Source: an uncultured Clostridia bacterium
GTDB lineage: Bacteria; Bacillota; Clostridia; Oscillospirales; Acutalibacteraceae
Assembly (NCBI GenBank): GCA_947623765.1
Contig: CANQIG010000087.1
Location: forward strand, 1-7,636
Length of the DNA: 7,636 nt
Direction: 5' to 3'
Position numbers and translations under genes: made by a program. The number at the start of each line of letters is the position of its first letter. Position 1 is the first letter of the stretch. The notes beneath the pieces were generated by a model. The model was not told the DNA's origin, searched no databases, and saw only the letters and a program-made list of their open reading frames with translations. Of this stretch, positions 1 to 4,541 are shown one piece after another.

Positions 1-77
1 GCCTTCTGGATGAAGAACGTCGCCGGACGCGCGTGCAGGCCTACCTGATTCTGCACCATGACTTCCTTAACACACAT
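1..77 (-). CDS. ptsH: HPr-family phosphocarrier protein (3' part outside the window)
   Basis: Only the first 25 codons are in the window; the gene runs off its left edge. HPr is the small cytoplasmic carrier that takes phosphate from enzyme I and passes it to the sugar-specific EIIA proteins of the PTS. The visible protein begins MCVKEVMVQN and contains the active-site motif GLHARPA, with His at residue 15 and Arg at 17, the standard HPr positions. Having His15 argues against a Crh-type paralogue, which lacks it; the regulatory Ser46 lies outside the window. The ATG at 77-75 is preceded by AGGAG 10 bases upstream. The gene is read in the same direction as trmD but 213 bases after it, and has its own promoter at 159-186. 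Identification is firm; which PTS or regulatory role it serves cannot be seen here. Confidence 0.9.
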   Translation of the reverse strand, partial: MCVKEVMVQNQVGLHARPATFFIQK

Positions 78-158
78 GCAAATTCACTCTCCTGTTACCT
101 CAGACCACGTTGTATTTTGGGGGATGTAAGAGCCGTATATTTGTCGACCCTGTTCACT

Positions 159-186
159 ATTATATCAGATTTCCCCATACCGTCAA
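159..186 (-). promoter_or_regulatory. Extended -10 sigma-A promoter for the HPr gene
   Basis: On the minus strand there is a -35 box TTGACG (186-181), a 16-base spacer and a perfect -10 box TATAAT (164-159), with TG one base ahead of the -10 (extended -10). Transcription should begin near position 152, giving a leader of about 75 bases before the HPr ATG. The rest of the gap between trmD and HPr (78-290) shows no gene and no convincing intrinsic terminator, so trmD transcripts may also read into the HPr gene. Confidence 0.85.
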
Positions 187-290
187 GCGATTCCCTGCAA
201 TTTCGGCTACATGCCCTTTTGCCCCCATTTTCGAGCGGCAGGACTTTGTGCATTTCGCACGACGCTGTGAAAACATTTCGGTACACATTT

Positions 291-1046
291 TCAGGCTCCG
301 GCCCCGTTTTCGACGGATTTCGCCGCGCTCTCCCTCAAAATGCGCCGATCCTCGTCCGTGAGCTGCGCCCGCGCGAACAGGTCCGGGCGGACATTTTCCG
401 TCAGCCGGAGCGACTGTTCCCGCCGCCAGAGACGCACGCGTTCGTGGTCCCCGGAGAGCAGCGCCTCGGGCGCCTCCCGCCCGCGCCAGACGGCCGGCCG
501 CGTGTACTGCGGGTACTCGAGCAGGCCGCCGTAGTGGCTCTCCTCCTCGAAGCACGCGTCTTCGGAGAGGACCCCCGGCAGCATCCGCGCGACGGCGTCC
601 ACGAGGATCACCGCAGGCAGCTCGCCGCCCGTGAGGACGAAGTCCCCGATAGAGATCTCCTCCGCGCCGTATTCGTCGAGCACGCGCTGGTCGACGCCCT
701 CGTAATGCCCGCAGAGCACCAGCAGGCGCTCGTTCTGCGCGAGCGACTTCACCTTCTCCTGGTCGAGCACGCGCCCGCGCGGGGACATATACACGATATG
801 CGGCAGCGCGCCGCGCTGTTCGGCGACCGCGTCGATGCACCGCGCGATGGGCTCCGCCATCAGCAGCATCCCCTTGCCGCCGCCGAAGACCGTGTCGTCC
901 ACGCGGCTGTGGCTGCCCTCGCCGAATTCGCGCAGCTGGCGGCAGCAGATCTGCACATAGCCGCGCTTTCTCGCGCGCCCCACGATGCTCTCGGAGAGCA
1001 TCCGCTCGCAGAGCTCAGGGAACAGCGTGATGATGTCGATCGTCAC
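291..1046 (-). CDS. trmD: tRNA (guanine-N1-)-methyltransferase TrmD
   Basis: TrmD is the cytoplasmic enzyme that uses S-adenosylmethionine to methylate N1 of G37 in tRNAs with a G at position 36, which prevents +1 frameshifting. The 251-residue length is normal. Family motifs appear in order: IITLFPE near the N-terminus, DDTVFGGGKGM (50-60), the knot segments MSPRGR (87-92), CGHYEGVDQR (112-121) and IGDFVLTGGELPA (133-145), then LLEYPQYTRP (175-184) and LLSGDHE. Arg154 matches the catalytic Arg154 of E. coli by position. Residue 169, where E. coli has the catalytic Asp, is Glu (FEEES, 166-170). The start is GTG at 1046-1044, inside the stop of rimM (GTGA, a 4-base overlap), so translation is probably coupled to rimM. 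No rplS follows, unlike the common trmD-rplS order. Confidence 0.96.
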   Translation of the reverse strand: MTIDIITLFPELCERMLSESIVGRARKRGYVQICCRQLREFGEGSHSRVDDTVFGGGKGMLLMAEPIARCIDAVAEQRGALPHIVYMSPRGRVLDQEKVKSLAQNERLLVLCGHYEGVDQRVLDEYGAEEISIGDFVLTGGELPAVILVDAVARMLPGVLSEDACFEEESHYGGLLEYPQYTRPAVWRGREAPEALLSGDHERVRLWRREQSLRLTENVRPDLFARAQLTDEDRRILRESAAKSVENGAGA

Positions 1047-1564
1047 CGGATCGCCTCCGCTTCGTCAAAAATGCCGGGGATCGGCCGCACGCGCAGCTCT
1101 CCCCCGTCGACGTCGGTCTTCGCGATCATCTCGTCCACCGCCGGGAAAAAATACTCCTTCTCCCCGTTTCGGATGCGGTACACGCTGTTCGCGCCCGTCT
1201 CGAAGACCTCCGCGATCTCCCCGTAGACCTCGCCCGTCGCGTCGTCCACGACGGAGAGCCCGAGCAGGTCCTCGATGAAATAGCGGCCCTTCGGGAGATG
1301 CACGTCCGCGCGGTCCAGATACAAAATCTTTCCCCGGTAGAGGTCCCCCTTCGTCGCGGAGTCGCAGCCGCGGAGCGTCACGAGCAGCAGCGACTTGTGT
1401 ACCCGCGAGGAGACGAGTCCCGCGTCCGTTTTTCCGCCGTCAAAGTAGAGGTGCTTCACCCGGTGGAGAAATTCCGCCGAATCGCACCACGGCTCCACGC
1501 GCAGCTCGCCGCGCACGCCGTGCGTCCCGACGATCCGCCCGGCTTCCAGAAACTGCTTTTTCAT
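1043..1564 (-). CDS. rimM: 16S rRNA processing protein RimM
   Basis: RimM binds ribosomal protein uS19 and helps mature the head of the 30S subunit in the cytoplasm. The protein has 173 residues, a normal length. The N-terminal RimM domain shows GRIVGTHGVRGELRV (9-23) and ATKGDLYRGK (70-79). The linker KGRYFIEDLLGL (92-103) and a C-terminal PRC-barrel follow, with GEIAEVFETGANSVYR (115-130) and the final VRPIPGIFD (159-167). I chose the ATG at 1564-1562 because the protein then begins MKKQFLEAGRI, as the family does, and an AGGGAAG purine run lies upstream. The frame stays open to an ATG 30 codons earlier, but that stretch has no family similarity and falls in the unusual leader region. The stop overlaps the trmD start by 4 bases. 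Confidence 0.95.
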   Translation of the reverse strand: MKKQFLEAGRIVGTHGVRGELRVEPWCDSAEFLHRVKHLYFDGGKTDAGLVSSRVHKSLLLVTLRGCDSATKGDLYRGKILYLDRADVHLPKGRYFIEDLLGLSVVDDATGEVYGEIAEVFETGANSVYRIRNGEKEYFFPAVDEMIAKTDVDGGELRVRPIPGIFDEAEAIR

Positions 1565-1777
1565 CCGGTCTTCCCTTTCCGTTTCATCCGTTCCAAAAGA
1601 AATACTTTGTATGACAACGTAATAAATCCGCTCGCCGCAGCTCGACGCTCTCAATCCGCCTCAACCTGTGAGGCTGCCTCGCCGCGATCTTGCCGCCTAC
1701 GAACGTTCCTTGGCCTTCGCCTCAATGCCCTTTCATAAGCAAAAAGGCGCAGCCCGCCGCTAAGCACGGCCATATGC
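1565..1777 (-). other. Structured region ahead of rimM, function unknown
   Basis: This 213-base stretch lies between the terminator after khpA and the rimM start. It has no good ribosome binding site for any small ORF and no convincing -35/-10 pair on the minus strand. Seen directly, in minus-strand order: a short GC hairpin GGCG/CGCC followed by five T (1758-1741), a possible second terminator; TTGAGGCG (1725-1718); the palindrome GAGGC-A-GCCTC (1680-1670); a perfect 6-bp hairpin GCCTCA/TGAGGC with a 5-base loop (1674-1658); a second TTGAGGCG (1664-1657); and a near-palindrome TAC-G-TTGT-CAT-ACAA-A-GTA (1621-1603) in an AT-rich tract. It could be an untranslated leader, a small RNA or a dispersed repeat; the sequence alone does not decide. 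Confidence 0.5.
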
Positions 1778-1805
1778 AAAAAGACGGCGGGAAGCGCCGT
1801 CTTTT
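1778..1805 (-). terminator. Intrinsic terminator after khpA
   Basis: There is a perfect 11-bp stem, AAAAGACGGCG paired with CGCCGTCTTTT (1779-1789 with 1795-1805), with a 5-base loop. On the minus strand the stem ends in a run of five T (1782-1778), about 45 bases past the khpA stop. The A/T-flanked shape could work both ways, but no plus-strand gene ends here. It should end most transcripts from ylxM-ffh-rpsP-khpA before rimM. Confidence 0.85.
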
Positions 1806-1849
1806 CTCTGCTTCGGCAGCGTCCCGTGCGGGGGAAGCCCGCCGGGCGC

Positions 1850-2083
1850 TCAGTCGATCTCGACGATGATCTTGTCGTTCGTGCGGGAGGCCGCCGCGCG
1901 CATGACGACGCGGATGGCCTTCGCGATGCGGCCCTGCTTGCCGATAACGCGGCCCATGTCCGACTCCGCCACATGGAGATGGTACACGAGGGTCCCGTCT
2001 TCACGCGGCTCGTCCGCGGTCACGGAGACGGCGGACGGGTCCTCCACGAGGCCTTCGGCGATGATCTTCAGTAGTTCCTGCAT
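1850..2083 (-). CDS. khpA: KH-domain RNA-binding protein KhpA (YlqC family)
   Basis: This 77-residue protein is a single KH domain. It shows the hallmark GxxG loop as GKQG (48-51) within MGRVIGKQGRIAKAIR (43-58), and the family ending DKIIVEI (70-76). KhpA proteins bind RNA in the cytoplasm, in several Firmicutes as a partner of KhpB/Jag (EloR), and affect cell division and small-RNA biology; which applies here cannot be told. The ATG at 2083-2081 has AAAGGA 9 bases upstream. It lies 37 bases after rpsP in the same direction, the usual Firmicutes position between rpsP and rimM, and is the last gene before the terminator at 1778-1805. Confidence 0.94.
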   Translation of the reverse strand: MQELLKIIAEGLVEDPSAVSVTADEPREDGTLVYHLHVAESDMGRVIGKQGRIAKAIRVVMRAAASRTNDKIIVEID

Positions 2084-2120
2084 GGTCGTATTCCTTTCTT
2101 GTGCTTACACGCGGCCCCGT

Positions 2121-2360
2121 TCAGATGACCCCGTGCTTCTTGAAGAGCGCCTTGACGGTGTCCGTCGGCTGCGCGCCCTTTTCGATCCACGCCTTCGCCT
2201 TTTCGGGGTCGACGCGCACGACGCTCGGCTCCTCCATCGGATCGTAATACCCGATCTCCTCGATGAAGCGGCCGTCGCGCGGATAACGCGAGTCCGCGAC
2301 AACGATGCGGTAGAACGGCGCTTTCTTTGCGCCCATCCTGCGAAGTCTGATCTTAACCAT
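2121..2360 (-). CDS. rpsP: 30S ribosomal protein bS16
   Basis: bS16 binds 16S rRNA in the 5' domain and is needed for 30S assembly. The 79-residue protein has the family's conserved start MVKIRLRRMGAKKAPFYRIV, then ADSRYPRDGRFIEEIGYYDP (22-41) and a C-terminal PTDTV segment (65-69). The length is typical of Firmicutes. The ATG at 2360-2358 is preceded by a strong GGAGG with 8 bases between. It sits 136 bases after ffh and 37 bases before khpA, all co-directional. A separate promoter was looked for in the ffh-rpsP gap: a TAGAAT at 2391-2386 lacks a matching -35, so the gene most likely depends on read-through from the ylxM promoter. Confidence 0.97.
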   Translation of the reverse strand: MVKIRLRRMGAKKAPFYRIVVADSRYPRDGRFIEEIGYYDPMEEPSVVRVDPEKAKAWIEKGAQPTDTVKALFKKHGVI

Positions 2361-2411
2361 GTTTGCATTCCTCCAGAATCATATGAATTCTATGGTTGTT
2401 CTGTATGAGAG

Positions 2412-2467
2412 ACCGCCTCCTCGGCGGTATCGCACCGATTGATTTTGCATCGCGCTGTATGACAGCG
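2412..2467 (-). other. Two hairpins in the ffh-rpsP gap
   Basis: The 136-base gap (2361-2496) holds two perfect 6-bp hairpins. One is CGCTGT/ACAGCG with a 3-base loop (2453-2467); the other is ACCGCC/GGCGGT with a 5-base loop (2412-2428). Neither is followed by a T-run on the minus strand, so they are not ordinary terminators. They may be RNA processing or stability elements that set rpsP levels apart from ffh. Nothing else was seen in the gap apart from the rpsP ribosome binding site. Confidence 0.5.
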
Positions 2468-2496
2468 TCTTACGCCCGGAAATTCCCTTCCCGGCG

Positions 2497-3870
2497 TTAC
2501 ATCCCCGGGAAGCCTCCCATGCCGCCGAGGTCCCCGAAGCCGTTCGGCCCGCCCATGCGGGCGAGCATCTTTCGGCCCTTCTTGCCGCCGAACTGCTTCA
2601 TCATCTTCTGCATCTGCCTCAGCTGATTGCACAGCCGGTTCACATCCTCGACCTTCACGCCCGCGCCCGCCGCGATGCGCCGCTTCCGCGACGCCTGCAG
2701 CAGATCGGGCTTCGCGCGCTCCTCGGGCGTCATCGAGAGGATGATCGCCGCCGTCCGGTCCATGATCCGGTCGTCGATGTCCATCTCGTCGAGCTTCGCG
2801 CTGTTCACGCCCGGCAGCTTCGAGAGGATGCCCTTGAGCGGGCCCATCTTCTTGACCTGCGTGAACTGCTCGAGCAGGTCGTTGAAGTCCATCTTGTTCT
2901 GCATCATCCGCTCGGCGGTCCGCTCCGCGGCCTTCTGGTCCAGCCGCTGCTCCGCCTCCTCGATGAGCGTCAGCACGTCGCCCATGCCGAGGATGCGGCT
3001 CGCCATGCGGTCCGGGTGGAAGACCTCGAGGTCCCCGAGCTTTTCTCCGGTGCCCGCGAACTTGATCGGCTTGCCGGTCACGGCGCGCACGGAGAGCGCC
3101 GCGCCGCCGCGCGTGTCGCCGTCGAGCTTCGTGAGGATCACGCCGGTGATGTCGAGCTGCTCGTCGAACGTCTTCGCGACGTTCACGGCCTCCTGGCCGG
3201 TCATCGCGTCGACGACGAGCAGGATGTCCGTCGGGTGGACGGCGGCCTTGATGTTTTTGAGCTCGTCCATCAGCGCCTCGTCGATCTGCAGACGGCCCGC
3301 CGTGTCGAGGATCACGTAGTCGTGCCCGTAATCCCGCGCGTGGCGCACCGCCGCTTCCGCGATCTTCACCGGGTCTTCGTTCCCCATCTCGAAGACGGGC
3401 GCCCCGGCCTGTTCGCCGACGACCTGCAGCTGCTTGATGGCCGCCGGGCGGTACACGTCCCCCGCGACGAGCAGCGGGCGGCTCCCGCGGCCGATCAGCA
3501 TCTTCGCGAGCTTCGCGGCGTGGGTCGTCTTGCCCGCGCCCTGCAGGCCGCACATCATGACGATGGCCGGCGGGCGCGCCGGGGAGTTCAGCCGCTCCTG
3601 CGCGCCGCCCATGAGGGCGGTCATCTCCTCGTTGACGATCTTGATGACCATCTGCGCCGGGGTGAGGCTCTCCATCACGTCCTCGCCGATCGCGCGCTCG
3701 GTGACGCGGTTCGTGAAGTCCTTTGCGACCTTATAGTTGACGTCGGCCTCGAGCAGCGCGAGGCGCACCTCGCGCATGGCCTCCTTCACATCGGATTCGG
3801 TGAGCTTTCCCTTGCTCCGCAGGCGCTTGAACGCCCCGGAGAGCTTCTCGGAAAGGCCTTCAAAAGCCAA
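2497..3870 (-). CDS. ffh: Signal recognition particle protein Ffh (SRP54 homologue)
   Basis: Ffh is the GTPase subunit of the signal recognition particle. With 4.5S/6S RNA it binds signal sequences on ribosomes and docks with FtsY at the membrane. The 457-residue protein has the N domain (about 1-95), the G domain with GLQGAGKTT (108-116), DVYRPAA (138-144), DTAGR (189-193), TKLDGD (247-252) and GTGEK (273-277), and a methionine-rich M domain (about 298-435) with the RNA-binding SRKRRIAAGAG (394-404). The tail is rich in Gly, Met and Phe, as in many bacterial Ffh proteins. The start is TTG at 3870-3868, giving MAFEGLSEKL, the standard family start, with AGGAGG 8 bases upstream inside the end of ylxM. 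Only 3 bases separate it from the ylxM stop. An out-of-frame ATG lies between the Shine-Dalgarno and the TTG. Confidence 0.97.
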   Translation of the reverse strand: MAFEGLSEKLSGAFKRLRSKGKLTESDVKEAMREVRLALLEADVNYKVAKDFTNRVTERAIGEDVMESLTPAQMVIKIVNEEMTALMGGAQERLNSPARPPAIVMMCGLQGAGKTTHAAKLAKMLIGRGSRPLLVAGDVYRPAAIKQLQVVGEQAGAPVFEMGNEDPVKIAEAAVRHARDYGHDYVILDTAGRLQIDEALMDELKNIKAAVHPTDILLVVDAMTGQEAVNVAKTFDEQLDITGVILTKLDGDTRGGAALSVRAVTGKPIKFAGTGEKLGDLEVFHPDRMASRILGMGDVLTLIEEAEQRLDQKAAERTAERMMQNKMDFNDLLEQFTQVKKMGPLKGILSKLPGVNSAKLDEMDIDDRIMDRTAAIILSMTPEERAKPDLLQASRKRRIAAGAGVKVEDVNRLCNQLRQMQKMMKQFGGKKGRKMLARMGGPNGFGDLGGMGGFPGM

Positions 3871-3884
3871 CGGTCATTCCTCCT
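3868..3884 (-). promoter_or_regulatory. ffh ribosome binding site with TTG start and decoy ATG
   Basis: On the minus strand AGGAGG (3884-3879) is followed by AATGACCG and then TTG (3870-3868). The ATG at 3877-3875 is nearer the Shine-Dalgarno but out of frame with ffh; it would make a five-residue peptide ending at a TGA inside ffh codons 3-4. It also overlaps the ylxM stop as ATGA. The family N-terminus MAFEGL fixes TTG as the ffh start. Confidence 0.75.
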
Positions 3885-4245
3885 CTTCCACCAGCGCCTC
3901 GGCGTACTCCAAAATGGCCTTGACGTTCTCCCGGATGACCGGGTTGCCGCCGGTCCTGGCGTTCTCTTCTTCGATGCGGACCGCGCGGTCGCAGATCGCG
4001 GTCAGCGACTCCCGCACGGCGTAAAACCGCGCCACAAGGCCCAGCCGCTCCTCCATCTCGACGAGCTGCTGCTCCGCGCGCTTCACCGTGTCGCGCACGC
4101 CCTGCCGCGTGATGCCCTTCTCCTCAGCGATCTCCGCGAGGGAAAGGTCTTCGTTGTAATAGCTCTCCACCACCTCGCGCTGCTTCGGGGTGAGCATATC
4201 GCCGTAAAAGTCCAGGAGAAACGTGATGTGCAGGTCCTTTGCCAA
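3874..4245 (-). CDS. ylxM: YlxM-family helix-turn-helix protein (UPF0122)
   Basis: YlxM proteins are small, sigma-like helix-turn-helix proteins encoded just ahead of ffh in many Firmicutes. They are linked to the signal recognition particle, and work in streptococci indicates they assist SRP assembly. This copy has 123 residues. Family motifs are LLDFYGDMLTPKQREV (10-25), YYNEDLSLAEIAEEKGITRQG (29-49, containing the HTH) and a region from about 54 to 70 likely to be a long helix. The C-terminus is acidic (VEEEE). The start is TTG at 4245-4243, giving MAKDLHITFLLDFYG, the expected family start, with GGAG 7 bases upstream. An ATG at 4252-4250 lies closer to the Shine-Dalgarno but is out of frame. 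It is the first gene of the block and is driven by the promoter at 4324-4352. Confidence 0.93.
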   Translation of the reverse strand: MAKDLHITFLLDFYGDMLTPKQREVVESYYNEDLSLAEIAEEKGITRQGVRDTVKRAEQQLVEMEERLGLVARFYAVRESLTAICDRAVRIEEENARTGGNPVIRENVKAILEYAEALVEEEE

Positions 4246-4260
4246 CGGGCATCTCCGCCT
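4243..4260 (-). promoter_or_regulatory. ylxM ribosome binding site with TTG start and decoy ATG
   Basis: On the minus strand AGGCGGAG (4260-4253) is followed by ATGCCCG and then TTG (4245-4243). The ATG at 4252-4250 is in another frame, which stays open for roughly 40 codons and matches no known protein. The family N-terminus MAKDL supports TTG. The layout closely copies the one at ffh: Shine-Dalgarno, ATG, four bases, TTGGC. Confidence 0.7.
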
Positions 4261-4291
4261 TTCCCGATCTTCAAAATCAAGTTTCGCATCT

Positions 4292-4318
4292 CGCTGTAAA
4301 GTTTATTTCTTTACAGCG
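4292..4318 (-). promoter_or_regulatory. Perfect 10-bp inverted repeat at the ylxM transcript start
   Basis: CGCTGTAAAG and CTTTACAGCG (4292-4301 and 4309-4318) form a perfect inverted repeat around a 7-base AT-rich centre. With the -10 box at 4329-4324, transcription should start near 4317, so the RNA would begin with this hairpin. It could be a repressor operator covering the start site or a 5'-terminal stem protecting the mRNA. There is no T-run after it on the minus strand, so it is not a terminator for that strand. It is followed by a leader of about 45 bases to the ylxM Shine-Dalgarno with no other feature. Confidence 0.65.
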
Positions 4319-4323
4319 CGTCT

Positions 4324-4352
4324 ATTCTACCATACCCCGCCCGATTTGTCAA
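4324..4352 (-). promoter_or_regulatory. Strong sigma-A promoter for ylxM-ffh-rpsP-khpA
   Basis: The minus strand has a perfect -35 TTGACA (4352-4347), exactly 17 bases of spacer, and -10 TAGAAT (4329-4324) with TG one base ahead (extended -10). A T-rich tract lies upstream of the -35. This is the only strong promoter seen for the signal recognition and rpsP genes, and it is placed back to back with the plus-strand promoter at 4458-4486. Confidence 0.9.
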
Positions 4353-4388
4353 CAGGGGAAAAGAAAAAACTTCGCTGCGCCTCCCCTG
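4353..4388. repeat. Inverted repeat CAGGGGA / TCCCCTG abutting the ylxM -35 box
   Basis: CAGGGGA (4353-4359) and TCCCCTG (4382-4388) are perfect 7-bp inverted copies separated by 22 bases. The first arm directly touches the -35 of the ylxM promoter. The centre-to-centre distance of 29 bases is close to three helical turns, so it could bind a dimeric regulator. It could also be chance in GC-rich DNA. Confidence 0.4.
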
Positions 4389-4425
4389 CTCGAAAAGCCG
4401 CGACCCGCGTTTGTGGAAAACGCAC

Positions 4426-4446
4426 AAAAAAATCAAAAAAAATAAA
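4426..4446 (+). promoter_or_regulatory. Phased A-tracts upstream of the solute-binding protein promoter
   Basis: Runs of 7 and 8 A (4426-4432 and 4435-4442), followed by TAAA, lie 12 to 32 bases upstream of the -35 box at 4458. The run centres are about one helical turn apart. Such tracts are known to act as UP elements for the RNA polymerase alpha subunit or to bend DNA; both are inferences here. Confidence 0.55.
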
Positions 4447-4457
4447 CAGCTTGCCGG

Positions 4458-4486
4458 TTGACGACCCGCTCCCCGCGTGCTAGAAT
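4458..4486 (+). promoter_or_regulatory. Sigma-A promoter for the solute-binding lipoprotein gene
   Basis: TTGACG (4458-4463), a 17-base spacer and TAGAAT (4481-4486), with TG one base ahead of the -10 (extended -10). Transcription should start near 4493, leaving a leader of about 49 bases that carries AAGGAGG (4526-4532) before the ATG at 4542. No operator-like repeat is evident between the -10 box and the start codon. Confidence 0.9.
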
Positions 4487-4541
4487 AAAGATACACCAAA
4501 AAACAAATGTATTCCACTGTACGGTAAGGAGGTTCCCGATC

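Noticed and set aside
95..286. 63-codon minus-strand frame between trmD and HPr
   Set aside because: It runs through the -35, -10 and start site of the HPr promoter and has no ribosome binding site.
33..1226. 397-codon open frame on the plus strand over trmD and rimM
   Set aside because: It is antisense to trmD and rimM and crosses the HPr promoter; its composition is that of a shadow frame.
1651..1773. 40-residue open frame starting at an ATG just after the khpA terminator
   Set aside because: The ATG sits directly behind the terminator T-run with no Shine-Dalgarno, and the arginine-rich product matches nothing I know. The region is reported as structured and unexplained instead.
2390..3553. 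387-codon frame on the minus strand overlapping ffh
   Set aside because: It lies in a second frame of the ffh gene and is almost entirely Arg, Gly, Ala and Pro, a frame-shifted reading of GC-rich codons.
3016..4299. 427-codon open frame on the plus strand over ffh and ylxM
   Set aside because: It is antisense to two confidently identified genes, is dominated by Arg, Leu, Val, Asp and His in the way of GC-rich shadow frames, and has no ribosome site or family motif.
4411..4420. DnaA-box-like TTTTCCACA on the minus strand
   Set aside because: It is a single copy differing from TTATCCACA, with no cluster of boxes and no dnaA or dnaN nearby, so an origin is not supported.
4407..4423. GCGTTT/AAACGC hairpin upstream of the A-tracts
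   Set aside because: It is short, no gene ends near it in the right direction, and it is followed by A rather than T on the plus strand, so it is not a terminator.
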